Positions 33,453 through 40,961 of a stretch of 40,961 bases of DNA are shown in pieces. Source of the DNA: Burkholderiales bacterium (lineage in GTDB: Bacteria > Pseudomonadota > Gammaproteobacteria > Burkholderiales > Burkholderiaceae_C). The notes below the pieces were generated by a model. The model saw nothing but the letters and a program-made list of their open reading frames with translations. It had not been told where the DNA came from and did not search any database. The stretch covers positions 1 through 40,961 of the forward strand of contig JAIXKN010000057.1 of assembly GCA_026932425.1 (NCBI GenBank), read 5' to 3'. Every line of letters starts with the position of its first letter. The first letter of the stretch is position 1. The position numbers and the translations under genes were made by a program.

Positions 33453-33860
33453 TCAGGAGGACTTCTCCATCGGCAGATTGGCCTCGCGCCAGGCGCCGTT
33501 GCCGCCGGCGACCGCGACCGCGCGCTCGTGACCCGCCTTGCGCAGCACCGCCGCGGCGCGTCCGGCGCGCATGCCCGACGCACACATCAGGATCACCGGG
33601 AGCTGCTTGTTGCTCGGCAGTTCCTTGGCGCCGGAAAGCGCACCCATCGGCACGTTGCGCGCGCCCACGGCGTGCCCTGCGGCGTACTCTGCCGGGTCGC
33701 CGACGTCGATCAGCACGCCCTTTTCACGGTTGATGAGGCGCACCGCCTCGGCCGGCGTCACGCGGGCACCACCGCCCTTGCCCAGGGCGGGCCAGGCGAG
33801 CATGCCGCCGGAGACGAGCGCAAGCAGGATCAGCGGCCAGTTTTCGAGGATGAAGCTCAC
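33453..33860 (-). CDS. Membrane-anchored rhodanese-like protein (YibN type)
   Basis: A 135-residue protein with one N-terminal membrane helix (about 5-25: [19 protein letters not shown]) and a rhodanese domain. The domain has [34 protein letters not shown] and the active-site loop MCASGMRAG with Cys93, so sulfur transfer is possible. In E. coli YibN lies directly before grxC-secB-gpsA, as here. The start chosen is a GTG (MSFILENW); the longer frame upstream reaches into the promoter. Its biological substrate is unknown. Confidence 0.88.
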   Translation of the reverse strand: MSFILENWPLILLALVSGGMLAWPALGKGGGARVTPAEAVRLINREKGVLIDVGDPAEYAAGHAVGARNVPMGALSGAKELPSNKQLPVILMCASGMRAGRAAAVLRKAGHERAVAVAGGNGAWREANLPMEKSS

Positions 33861-33888
33861 GATGGGTCGAAGGCAAGGCGCCTTGGGA

Positions 33889-33911
33889 CAAAACCTCGGA
33901 TTATAAAATTC
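33889..33911. promoter_or_regulatory. AT-rich divergent promoter core between the rhodanese gene and gpmA
   Basis: The only AT-rich patch in this 92-base gap. On the minus strand a perfect TATAAT (33900-33905) would serve the rhodanese-grxC-secB-gpsA operon. On the plus strand TATAAA (33902-33907) could serve gpmA. The two overlap, so RNA polymerases would compete. Clear -35 boxes at the right spacing were not found for either. Confidence 0.5.
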
Positions 33912-33952
33912 GCGGTCCTCCACAAGCGGCACCTGCCGCCACCGCCGACGCC

Positions 33953-34699
33953 ATGCACAAGCTCGTCCTGATCCGCCACGGCGAATCGACCTGGAACCTC
34001 GAGAACCGCTTCACCGGGTGGACCGACGTGCCGCTGACCGAGACCGGCGTGCAGCAGGCGCGCGAGGCCGGCCGGCTGCTGGCGGCCGAAGGCTGGGAGT
34101 TCGACGTCGCCTACACCTCGGTGCTCAAGCGCGCGATCTGGACGCTGTGGCACTGCCTGGACGCGATGGAGCGCACCTGGCTGCCGATCGTCAACGACTG
34201 GCGCCTCAACGAACGCCACTACGGCGCGCTGCAGGGCCTGAACAAGGCCGAGACCGCGCGCCAGTACGGCGACGAGCAGGTGCTCGTCTGGCGGCGCAGC
34301 TACGACACGCCACCGCCGGCGCTGGAACCGGGCGATCCGCGCGGCCAGCACGGCGACATCCGCTATGCGGGGCTGGCACCCGAGCAGATCCCGCTCACCG
34401 AGTGCCTGAAGGACACGGTCGCACGGGTGCTGCCGTGCTGGCACGAACGGCTGGCGCCGGCGATCAGGAGCGGGCAGCGGGTGCTCATCTCTGCGCACGG
34501 CAACAGCATCCGCGCGCTCGTCAAGTACCTCGACGGCATCGGCGATGCCGACATCGTCGGCCTGAACATCCCCAACGGCATTCCGCTCGTCTACGAGCTC
34601 GACGCCGAGCTCAGGCCCTTGCGCCGCTACTATCTCGGCGACGCCGAAGCCGCGGCCAAGGCGGCTGCCGCGGTCGCAAGCCAGGGCAAGGCAGGCTGA
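33953..34699 (+). CDS. gpmA: 2,3-bisphosphoglycerate-dependent phosphoglycerate mutase
   Basis: Interconverts 3- and 2-phosphoglycerate in glycolysis and gluconeogenesis. It has 248 residues, the normal length for the dimeric dPGM form. The phospho-histidine is His9 in [11 protein letters not shown] (R8-H9-G10). The other landmarks are [48 protein letters not shown] and the second His in [17 protein letters not shown]. In E. coli the unrelated cofactor-independent mutase gpmM lies in this position next to yibN; here the cofactor-dependent type occupies it. The gene is monocistronic; a 6-bp GC hairpin with a 9-base loop (34701-34721) follows the stop. Confidence 0.97.
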   Translation: MHKLVLIRHGESTWNLENRFTGWTDVPLTETGVQQAREAGRLLAAEGWEFDVAYTSVLKRAIWTLWHCLDAMERTWLPIVNDWRLNERHYGALQGLNKAETARQYGDEQVLVWRRSYDTPPPALEPGDPRGQHGDIRYAGLAPEQIPLTECLKDTVARVLPCWHERLAPAIRSGQRVLISAHGNSIRALVKYLDGIGDADIVGLNIPNGIPLVYELDAELRPLRRYYLGDAEAAAKAAAAVASQGKAG

Positions 34700-34784
34700 G
34701 CGCCGGCGGTCCTGACCGGCGAGCGACAAAGCCGCCCCGGGCCGACGCTCGCCTCCTCCCATGCAGGCGCCTGCACGGCGCGCC

Positions 34785-35723
34785 TCACTCTGGCAGGCGC
34801 ACCCAGTCGGCCAGCGCCTGCGCCAGCAGCGGGGCCACGCTGACGCAGTTGCTCGCGTGCGGCACGCTGTCGGTGCTCCAGATGTGGCGTACTCCCGCCT
34901 CGCGCAGGCGCTCGATCGCGTCGCCGACGAAGAGGCCGTGCGTGACCGCGACGTCGACGCTGGCGGCGCCGCGCCCGCGCAGCGTGGCCGTCGCGTCGAG
35001 CAGCGTGCGCCCGGTGCTGGCGACGTCGTCGAGCAGCACGACCGCGCGCCCGGCAAGTTCGGCCGGCGGGATGCTCACCCGCACTTCGCGGTCCCCCAGG
35101 CGCTGCTTGCGCGAGACCAGGTAGGACAGGCCCTGCTCCCGGGCCGCGGCGGCGACCCACTGTTCCGCCTCCTCGTCGGGTGCGACCAGCAGCGCGTCCG
35201 GCACCTGTGCGGCGAGCCACCGGCCCAGCAGCGGGGCCGCGCTCAGGGCCACACCGCGGCGGCCGGGGACGACTTCATCCATCGTTGCGACCCGATGCAG
35301 GTGCGGGTCGATCGTGATCACGCATTCGAAGCCCTGCGCCAGCAGCCGCCCGAGGTGGCGCTGGCTGACCACTTCGCCGGGCGTGAAGGCGATGTCCTGC
35401 CGCATGTAGGCGAGATAGGGCGCGGCCAGCGCGAGCTGCCGCGCACCGAGTTCGCGCGCCCCGGCCGCGGCGAGCCAGAGTTCGGTCAGCTTGGCGTTGG
35501 GCTGTTGCAGCCCGCGCAGGATGGCCACGCGCGGTGGGAGCTGCGGCGGCAGGCGCAGCCGCGTCTCGCCGTCGGGGAAGCGATGGCGCTGCACCGGATG
35601 GAGCGGCCATCCGAGCGCCGAAGCCAGGCGCTGCGCCAGCTCCCATTCGTCGTCGAAGGCAAGCAGCATGGCTTCGCCGCGCGCAGGCCCGTTGCTGCCA
35701 GCGGTCTTCGGCCCGGCGCTCAC
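34785..35723 (-). CDS. Ribose-phosphate diphosphokinase (PRPP synthetase) homologue, divergent type
   Basis: A 312-residue PRPP synthetase-like protein; the canonical enzyme adds pyrophosphate from ATP to ribose-5-phosphate. The two half-domain landmarks are [14 protein letters not shown] and [19 protein letters not shown] (ATP-binding), then ITIDPHLHR, and the PRPP loop [16 protein letters not shown]. The sequence differs from housekeeping Prs, for example [12 protein letters not shown] instead of the usual ITAKLVA-type segment, so I read it as a second paralogue. The start is GTG overlapping the stop of the phosphorylase gene by 4 bases (GTGA); an ATG at 35669 is an alternative. The allosteric and dimer residues cannot be judged by eye. 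The pairing with a phosphorylase is the main clue to its role. Confidence 0.82.
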   Translation of the reverse strand: MSAGPKTAGSNGPARGEAMLLAFDDEWELAQRLASALGWPLHPVQRHRFPDGETRLRLPPQLPPRVAILRGLQQPNAKLTELWLAAAGARELGARQLALAAPYLAYMRQDIAFTPGEVVSQRHLGRLLAQGFECVITIDPHLHRVATMDEVVPGRRGVALSAAPLLGRWLAAQVPDALLVAPDEEAEQWVAAAAREQGLSYLVSRKQRLGDREVRVSIPPAELAGRAVVLLDDVASTGRTLLDATATLRGRGAASVDVAVTHGLFVGDAIERLREAGVRHIWSTDSVPHASNCVSVAPLLAQALADWVRLPE

Positions 35724-37285
35724 GCAAGCGCTCCGTTGCCGGTGTAGTCGTGCGGCATGTCTTCCTTGCGCCCGATGCGGTAGCCGCTTTCCTGCTCGCT
35801 CATGCGCCGGGCGAAATCGAAATCGGCTTCGTGGCGCGCGTGCAGCCGGTAGAGCAGATCACCCTCGCGCACGGTGTCGCCGAGCTTCTGGGCGAGCCAC
35901 ACGCCGGCATCCTTGACCTGCGGCGCGCCCGCCATGCGCGCGATGCGCGCCAGCCGCAGGTTGTCGATGCCGACGACAACGCCGTCGGCCGGCGCGCGCA
36001 CCTCGACCGTCAGCGGCGCCGCATCGGGGATCGGCCCGCGCCGGCCCTGCGCATCGATGATCGCGTTCATCTGCGCCAGCGCGCGCCCGGAGTCGAGGAT
36101 GTCGCGCGCGATGCGCCAGCCCTCGCCGCCGCGCACCGCCGGGTCGAACTCGATCACCCGGCCGGCCAGGTGCAGCGACTTGTGCCGCAGGTCCTGCGGC
36201 GCCTCGGGATCGTTGCTCAGCACCTGCATCACGTCCTGCGCCTCGAGCACCGGGCCGATGCCGCGGCCGATCGGCTGGCGGCCGTCGGTGACGACGACGT
36301 CCAGGTGCAGTCCAAGGTGATGCCCGACGTACTCGAAGAGCCGCTTCAGGCGCTGCGCGTCGCGCATGCTGCGCATCTTCGCGCTCGGGCCGACTGGGAT
36401 GTCCAGCACCAGGTGCGTCGAGCCGGCGGCGATCTTCTTGCTCAGGATCGAGGCCACCATCTGCCCGGGAGAATCGATCGCCAGCGGCCGCTCGACCGAG
36501 ATCAGGATGTCGTCGGCCGGCGAGAGGTCGGCGGTGCCGCCCCAGGCCAGGCAGCCGCGCGTCTCCCGCACGATCTGCAGCAGCCGGGGCATCGGCAGCT
36601 CGACTTCGGCGAGCACCTCCATCGTGTCGGCGGTGCCCGCCGGCGAGGTGATCGCGCGCGAGCTCGTCTTCGGGCAGAGCATGCCGTAGGCGGTGACGAT
36701 GGGCACGACCAGCATCGAAGTGCGGTTGCCGGGGATGCCGCCGATGCAGTGCTTGTCGACCACCGGTCCGCCGGAGACCTCGCGTCGCCAGTCGATGCGC
36801 TGGCCCACCGCGATCATCGCCTCGGTCAGGTGCAGCACCTCGTCGCGGTCGAGCTCGAACTGGTTCGTCGCGACGACGAGCGCTGCCAGTTCGATCTTCG
36901 AATAGCGCGCCGCGGCGACGTCGCGAATGATCGCCGCGAGGTCTGCGCGGGAGAGCCGCTCGCCGGCGATCTTGCGGTGCAGCGCGGCGATCGAGGCCGG
37001 CGGCTCGGCGTGCTCGATGCTCGCTGGATGGCCGTTGGCCACGCCGAGGCGGTCGAACGCATCCTCGCTGAGCCCGAGCTCGAGCGGCCCGACGATGCAG
37101 TCGTCGTCGACGACGTTGAGCACCGCGGCGATCGACTGACCGTTGGCGCGCACGCTGACCTTGGCCAGCGCCTGGAAGCCCGCGGCACGCACCACCGGGC
37201 AGCTGCGGTGCAGGAAGGCGACGTTCTCGCGCCAGGTGTCGATGCCGACGCGCCGGATGTGCAGGGCAGGCAGCGCCGGATTCAT
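35720..37285 (-). CDS. Thymidine phosphorylase family protein, archaeal AMP phosphorylase-like
   Basis: A 521-residue nucleoside/nucleotide phosphorylase. It has the extra N-terminal domain of about 85 residues that distinguishes archaeal AMP phosphorylases from ordinary DeoA. The core motifs match that type: [54 protein letters not shown] and a C-terminal biotinyl-like barrel ending around [13 protein letters not shown]. The archaeal enzyme splits AMP to adenine and ribose-1,5-bisphosphate; bacterial members have not been assigned a substrate with certainty. It sits 43 bases downstream of pyrC' on the same strand and is coupled to the PRPP synthetase paralogue. The start ATG ([12 protein letters not shown]) is where the family begins. 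Confidence 0.87.
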   Translation of the reverse strand: MNPALPALHIRRVGIDTWRENVAFLHRSCPVVRAAGFQALAKVSVRANGQSIAAVLNVVDDDCIVGPLELGLSEDAFDRLGVANGHPASIEHAEPPASIAALHRKIAGERLSRADLAAIIRDVAAARYSKIELAALVVATNQFELDRDEVLHLTEAMIAVGQRIDWRREVSGGPVVDKHCIGGIPGNRTSMLVVPIVTAYGMLCPKTSSRAITSPAGTADTMEVLAEVELPMPRLLQIVRETRGCLAWGGTADLSPADDILISVERPLAIDSPGQMVASILSKKIAAGSTHLVLDIPVGPSAKMRSMRDAQRLKRLFEYVGHHLGLHLDVVVTDGRQPIGRGIGPVLEAQDVMQVLSNDPEAPQDLRHKSLHLAGRVIEFDPAVRGGEGWRIARDILDSGRALAQMNAIIDAQGRRGPIPDAAPLTVEVRAPADGVVVGIDNLRLARIARMAGAPQVKDAGVWLAQKLGDTVREGDLLYRLHARHEADFDFARRMSEQESGYRIGRKEDMPHDYTGNGALA

Positions 37286-37328
37286 GCGCCAGGGCGCCCG
37301 CGTTCGGTCACGGTTCGCGCCCTGCGCA

Positions 37329-38636
37329 TCAGCGGCGGTCGAACGCGATCGTGCCGGCCACCAGCGTGACCACGACCCGCCCGCGCATCGCGGCGCCGGT
37401 GCTCGCAAACGCGAACGGCGTGTGCTTGCCCTGGCTGCACAGGCTCTGCGGCGTCACCGACCAGGAGGACTCGGGGTCGAAGAGGCAGAGGTCGGCCACG
37501 CCGCCCTCGACCAGGCGCCCGGCGCTCGAGGACAGCGAACCGAGCGCATCGCCGAGCACGCGCACCGGATCGCAGGTCACGCGCGCGAGCGTCTGCGCCA
37601 GCGTCAGCCCCTGCTCGTCGCCCCAGCGCAGCACGAGCGGCAGCAGCAGTTCCAGCCCGCTGGCGCCGGGCTCCGCCTCGCCGAAGGGCAGAACCTTCAT
37701 GTCCGCAGCCACCGGGTTGTGGTCGGAGACCAGGGCGTCGAGCGTGCCGTCGGCAAGGGCCGCGCGCAGCGCCTGGCGGTCGCGGTCCTGGCGCAGCGGC
37801 GGCGTCAGGCGCAAATCGGCGTCGAAGTAGCCGATGTCCTCGTCGATCAGGTGCAGCGAGTTGATGCTGACGTCGGCCGTCACCGGCAACCCTTGGGCCT
37901 TGGCCGCGCGCACGAGCGCCACGCCCGCGGCACTCGAGAGCCTGCACAGGTGCACGCGCGCGCCGGTGGCGCGCACGAGCTCGAACAAGGTGTGCAGCGC
38001 GATCGTCTCGGCCGCCACCGGCACCCCGGAGAGGCCCAGCCGTGTGGCCACCGCGCCGCTGGCGGCGATGCCCTTGCCGAGCCACGCATCCTGCGGCCGC
38101 AGCCAGGCGCTCAGGCCGTGCGTGGCCGCGTACTGCAGCGCGCGCAGCAACACCTGCGTGTCGACGATGGGCACCTCGACCTGCGAGAAGCCGATGCAGC
38201 CGGCCTCGGTCAGCTCGACCATCTCGGTCAGCGCCTGGCCCTGCAGGCCGCGCGTGAGCGCGCCCAGCGGGAAGACGCGGCAGCGCGAGAGCTTGCGCGC
38301 GCGGAACTTGAGCATCTCGACGAGGCCTGGCTCGTCGAGCACCGGGTCGGTGTCGGGCAGGCAGACGAGGCTCGTCACGCCACCGGCCGCGGCGGCCTGC
38401 AGCTCGCTCTCGAGCATGCCCTCGTGCTCCTGCCCCGGCTCGCGCAGCCGCGCCGCGAGGTCGACGAGGCCCGGCGCGACAACGAGGCCGGCCGCGTCGA
38501 TGCGCCGCTCGGCCTCGAGCTCGGCGGCCTTGGCGCCGATCGCGACGATGCGGCCGCCGGCGATCGCGACGTCGGCGATCTCGTCGCGACCCGACGCCGG
38601 GTCGACGACGCGGCCGCCGCGGATCGTGATCCTCAT
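37329..38636 (-). CDS. Dihydroorotase-like protein PyrC' (probably inactive partner of aspartate carbamoyltransferase)
   Basis: Amidohydrolase-fold protein of 435 residues. The zinc-binding His-x-His that should follow the first strand (normally D-x-H-x-H-L-R-E-P-G) reads Ala61-Ala-Arg63 in [13 protein letters not shown], so the binuclear metal site cannot form normally. The distal VSDHNPV still has the Asp. Such pseudo-dihydroorotases are known in Pseudomonas and relatives, where they are bound to PyrB and needed for its activity or assembly, while the true dihydroorotase is encoded elsewhere. The start overlaps the pyrB stop by 4 bases, as expected for obligate partners. It is therefore annotated as PyrC'/PyrX rather than active PyrC. 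Confidence 0.9.
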   Translation of the reverse strand: MRITIRGGRVVDPASGRDEIADVAIAGGRIVAIGAKAAELEAERRIDAAGLVVAPGLVDLAARLREPGQEHEGMLESELQAAAAGGVTSLVCLPDTDPVLDEPGLVEMLKFRARKLSRCRVFPLGALTRGLQGQALTEMVELTEAGCIGFSQVEVPIVDTQVLLRALQYAATHGLSAWLRPQDAWLGKGIAASGAVATRLGLSGVPVAAETIALHTLFELVRATGARVHLCRLSSAAGVALVRAAKAQGLPVTADVSINSLHLIDEDIGYFDADLRLTPPLRQDRDRQALRAALADGTLDALVSDHNPVAADMKVLPFGEAEPGASGLELLLPLVLRWGDEQGLTLAQTLARVTCDPVRVLGDALGSLSSSAGRLVEGGVADLCLFDPESSWSVTPQSLCSQGKHTPFAFASTGAAMRGRVVVTLVAGTIAFDRR

Positions 38637-39595
38637 GCCGAGTTTCCCGCGATCATCGACATCACCGCCATGCGCACCGCGATGCCGAAGCCCACCTGCG
38701 GCAGGATCACGCTCTGCGCGCCGTCGGCCACCGCCGAGTCGATCTCGACCCCGCGGTTGATCGGCCCCGGGTGCATCACGATCGCGTCGGGCCGCGCCAG
38801 CGCCAGCTTCTCGGGCGTCAGGCCGTAGGTCTTGAAGTACTCGCTGGCGCTGGGCAGCATCGCGCCGCTCATGCGCTCGTTCTGCAGCCGCAGCATGATG
38901 ACGACGTCGGCGTCGCGAATGCCCTCGGTCATGTCATGGCAGACGCGCACGCCCATCGCCGCGAGGTCGCCGGGAACCAGCGTCTTCGGACCGACCGCGC
39001 GGATGTCGGGCACGCCCAGCGTCACCAGCGCGTGGATGTCGCTGCGCGCCACGCGCGAGTGCACGATGTCGCCGACCACCGTGACCGAAAGGCGCGTGAA
39101 GTCGCGCTTGTAGTGGCGGATCGTGTACATGTCGAGCAGGCCCTGCGTGGGATGCGCATGCCGCCCGTCGCCGGCGTTGACGACGTGCACGTGCGGCGCG
39201 CAGTGCTGCGCGATCAGGTGCGGCGCGCCGCTCTCGCTGTGGCGCACGACGAACATGTCGGCGTGCATCGCCGAGAGGTTGGCGATGGTGTCGAGCAGGC
39301 TTTCGCCCTTGGCGGTGCTGCTGCGCGCGATGTCGAGGTTGAAGACGTCCGCCGAGAGGCGCTTGGCGGCGATCTCGAAGGTCGTGCGCGTGCGCGTGCT
39401 GTTCTCGAAGAAGAGGTTGAAGACGCTCTTGCCGCGCAGCAGCGGCACCTTCTTCACTTCGCGCTCGCTGACGCTCAGGAAGGTGCCGGCGGTGTCCAGG
39501 ATCCGCGTCAGCACCTCGCGCGGCAGGCCCTCGACCGAGAGCAGGTGGATCAGCTCGCCGTGGGCGTTGAGCTGCGGGTTGCGGCGCGCAGCCAT
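38633..39595 (-). CDS. pyrB: Aspartate carbamoyltransferase catalytic subunit
   Basis: First committed enzyme of pyrimidine synthesis: carbamoyl phosphate plus aspartate to carbamoyl-aspartate. The length is 320 residues. The carbamoyl-phosphate loop [12 protein letters not shown] has STRTRT at 66-71; [16 protein letters not shown] carries the HPTQ motif; and [12 protein letters not shown] is the aspartate-binding end segment. The N-terminus [19 protein letters not shown] is longer than in E. coli and typical of class A ATCases that bind PyrC'. It shares one base with the pyrR stop (TGATG) and 4 with pyrC'. Confidence 0.97.
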   Translation of the reverse strand: MAARRNPQLNAHGELIHLLSVEGLPREVLTRILDTAGTFLSVSEREVKKVPLLRGKSVFNLFFENSTRTRTTFEIAAKRLSADVFNLDIARSSTAKGESLLDTIANLSAMHADMFVVRHSESGAPHLIAQHCAPHVHVVNAGDGRHAHPTQGLLDMYTIRHYKRDFTRLSVTVVGDIVHSRVARSDIHALVTLGVPDIRAVGPKTLVPGDLAAMGVRVCHDMTEGIRDADVVIMLRLQNERMSGAMLPSASEYFKTYGLTPEKLALARPDAIVMHPGPINRGVEIDSAVADGAQSVILPQVGFGIAVRMAVMSMIAGNSA

Positions 39596-40092
39596 CAGCG
39601 CCGCTCCTGCAGGCTGAAGCTCAGGCGCCCGCCCTCGGCGCGCGCCAGCTCGAGCGACTGCGTCGGCGGCAGCACGATGCGCGCGGCGGCGAAGCCCGCC
39701 TCGATCGGCAGTTCGCGTCCGCCCCGGTCCACCAGCACCGCCAGGCGCACGCTCGCCGGACGGCCGAAGTCGTAGAGCTCGTTGATGACGGCGCGGATCG
39801 TGCGCCCGGTGTAGAGCACGTCGTCGACGAGCACGATGTGCCGGCCCTCGATCTCGAACGGCAGCTGCGTGGCCGAGGCGGCCGCCAGGCCGCGCGAGCC
39901 GAAGTCGTCGCGGTGCAGCGCGCTCGAGATGACGCCCGGGCGCCCCGGCAGGCCGAGATCCGCGTGCAGCCGCTCGGCCAGCCATGCGCCGCCGGACCAG
40001 ATGCCGACCAGCACAGCCTCGGGTTGCAGCAGATTGCGCACACCGACGAGCAGTTCGGCGTAGAGCGCCTCGGCGTCGAGCTGCAGTTTCAT
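39595..40092 (-). CDS. pyrR: Bifunctional pyr operon regulator / uracil phosphoribosyltransferase PyrR
   Basis: Type I phosphoribosyltransferase fold of 165 residues. The PRPP loop is [12 protein letters not shown] (88-98) and the flanking [30 protein letters not shown] is the PyrR family signature by its key residues GRP and DRGGRELP. In Bacillus PyrR is an RNA-binding attenuator and a weak UPRTase. In proteobacteria with yqgE-ruvX-pyrR-pyrB-pyrC' order the regulatory role is less clear. No PyrR-type RNA binding loop could be identified inside this window, since the operon start is outside. Gene overlaps of 4 bases with ruvX and 1 with pyrB indicate one transcript. Confidence 0.94.
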   Translation of the reverse strand: MKLQLDAEALYAELLVGVRNLLQPEAVLVGIWSGGAWLAERLHADLGLPGRPGVISSALHRDDFGSRGLAAASATQLPFEIEGRHIVLVDDVLYTGRTIRAVINELYDFGRPASVRLAVLVDRGGRELPIEAGFAAARIVLPPTQSLELARAEGGRLSFSLQERR

Positions 40093-40511
40093 GCCGCCGC
40101 TTGCTCCAGGCTGCGCAGGTGCTGCTCGAGGATCAGCGCCGCCGCTGCGGCGTCGGCGTCGCGCGCGCCCGCGGCCAGCGCCTCGGTCGTCGTGTAGCGC
40201 TCGTCGACCTCGTGCACCGGCAGGCGGAAGCGCCCGTGCAGCTGGCGCGCGAAGCGGCGGGCCCGGCGCGTGTTCTCGTGCTCGGCGCCGTCGGGATGAA
40301 AAGGCACGCCAACGACGAGCGCATCGGGCTGCCATTCGCGGATCAGCCGCGCAATCGCGGCAAAGCGTGCGTCGCCTTCGGCCTGGATCGTCCGCAGGCC
40401 CTGTGCATGACCCAGCAGCGTGTTGCCGCTGGCGACGCCGACGCGGCGCGTGCCGAAGTCGAAAGCGAGGAAGGACTGTTCGCGCGCGGCGACCGTCGCC
40501 GCTTCAGGCAT
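40089..40511 (-). CDS. ruvX: Putative pre-16S rRNA nuclease / Holliday junction resolvase YqgF
   Basis: RNase H-fold protein of 140 residues needed for 5' maturation of 16S rRNA in E. coli; also described as a Holliday junction resolvase. The first catalytic Asp is in [17 protein letters not shown] (about 13-29); the second acidic site is [10 protein letters not shown] (Glu near 103); and the family end is the Asp-Ala-Ala run in [17 protein letters not shown]. The ATG fits. It overlaps yqgE by 8 bases and pyrR by 4. Confidence 0.95.
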   Translation of the reverse strand: MPEAATVAAREQSFLAFDFGTRRVGVASGNTLLGHAQGLRTIQAEGDARFAAIARLIREWQPDALVVGVPFHPDGAEHENTRRARRFARQLHGRFRLPVHEVDERYTTTEALAAGARDADAAAAALILEQHLRSLEQAAA

Positions 40512-40961
40512 GCCCGGCCTCGTTGGAGAGCATGCGCGGGTCGAAGCCCAGCAGCGAGACCGCGCGCTCGTAGCGCTGTGCCACCGGGGTGTCGAAGATG
40601 ATCGCCGGATCGGCGTCGACGGTCAGCCAGCCGTTGCGGCCGATCTCGTCCTCGAGCTGCCCGGCCGACCAGCCGCTGCAGCCCAGCGTCACCAGCACCC
40701 GGCGCGGGCCGGCGCCGCCGGCCATGGCCTCGAGCACGTCCTTGCTTGTCGTCATCTCGAGGCCGCCGGGGACCGACATCGTCGAGGTGTAGGGGCTCTG
40801 TCCTTCGCCCTGCTTCTCGTGCAGCACGAAGCCGCGCTCGGTCTGCACCGGACCGCCGAAGAACACCGGCTGCTCGGCCAGCTCGGTGCGCGCCAGCTGC
40901 AGCTCGACCTTCTCGAACAGGTTCTTGAGCTTGATGTCGATCGGCTTGTTGATGACCAGCC
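40504..40961 (-). CDS. YqgE/AlgH family protein (5' end beyond window)
   Basis: C-terminal about 152 residues of a protein of the YqgE (UPF0301)/AlgH family, usually about 185-200 residues. Seen are VINKPIDIKLKNLFEK at the cut end, FFGGPVQTERGFVLHEK, LVTLGCSGWSAGQLEDEI with the conserved GxSGWxxGQLE, and NGWLTVDADPAIIFD. AlgH was named from alginate regulation in Pseudomonas; its biochemical role is unknown. It heads the ruvX-pyrR-pyrB-pyrC' run as seen here and overlaps ruvX by 8 bases. Confidence 0.95.
   Translation of the reverse strand, partial: LVINKPIDIKLKNLFEKVELQLARTELAEQPVFFGGPVQTERGFVLHEKQGEGQSPYTSTMSVPGGLEMTTSKDVLEAMAGGAGPRRVLVTLGCSGWSAGQLEDEIGRNGWLTVDADPAIIFDTPVAQRYERAVSLLGFDPRMLSNEAGHA

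Noticed and set aside
34701-34721. Hairpin after gpmA as an intrinsic terminator
   Set aside because: The stem is 6 bp with a 9-base loop and no T run; it is too weak to list as a terminator.
1-40961. tRNA or rRNA genes, CRISPR arrays, insertion sequences or prophage genes
   Set aside because: No cloverleaf, regularly spaced repeat, transposase, integrase or phage structural gene was recognised on either strand; nearly all sequence is accounted for by the genes listed.

Overview
The window reads as an ordinary chromosomal segment of a high-G+C betaproteobacterium, most likely order Burkholderiales (Rubrivivax/Leptothrix/Methylibium-like). The basis is the very GC-rich third codon positions, the cytochrome oxidase cluster with its Burkholderiales-typical small proteins (DUF2244, DUF2909, DUF2970 and a 40-residue assembly protein), a rhodanese-grxC-secB-gpsA operon, and a yqgE-ruvX-pyrR-pyrB-pyrC' operon. 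Coding density is above 90 % and no gene-free stretch exceeds 300 bases. I found no tRNA, rRNA, CRISPR array, insertion sequence or prophage.

Region 1 (1-8376, minus strand) is a surface-polysaccharide operon, read from 8376 downwards: flippase, hexapeptide O-acyltransferase, GT4 and GT2 glycosyltransferases, SAM methyltransferase, DegT/DnrJ-type sugar aminotransferase, a Uma2-family nuclease-like gene, an undecaprenyl-phosphate sugar transferase, and a nucleotide-sugar dehydratase cut by the window edge. Together they suggest a repeat unit started with an amino-deoxy sugar. No polymerase lies in the part seen.

Region 2 (8618-19351) is mixed: lysS, overlapped by a CotH-like lipoprotein gene; a small exported DUF4148-like protein; an enoyl-CoA hydratase; a DsbC-type disulfide isomerase; a UbiH-type monooxygenase; a MOSC protein; a small hypothetical protein; ychF; and a tartrate/D-malate dehydrogenase.

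Region 3 (19412-20474) is rpoH (sigma-32) with a perfect CIRCE operator lying across its likely promoter, so heat-shock sigma synthesis is probably repressed by HrcA.

Region 4 (20491-29229) is the aa3-type cytochrome c oxidase cluster: DUF2244, ctaC (with a fused cytochrome c domain), ctaD, a 40-residue assembly protein, ctaG, a DUF2970 protein, ctaE, a DUF2909 protein on the opposite strand, SURF1, a thioredoxin-like assembly protein, ctaB and sco. Heme A synthase (ctaA), which I would expect beside ctaB, is absent.

Region 5 (29412-40961) holds a BioC-like methyltransferase divergent from comF-trmL; gpsA-secB-grxC-rhodanese divergent from gpmA; and a long minus-strand operon yqgE-ruvX-pyrR-pyrB-pyrC' followed by an AMP-phosphorylase-like gene and a divergent PRPP synthetase. 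I found no clearly new system. The items most worth a second look are the CIRCE-controlled rpoH, the missing ctaA, the phosphorylase/PRPP synthetase pair, the Uma2 gene in the polysaccharide operon and the CotH lipoprotein overlapping lysS.
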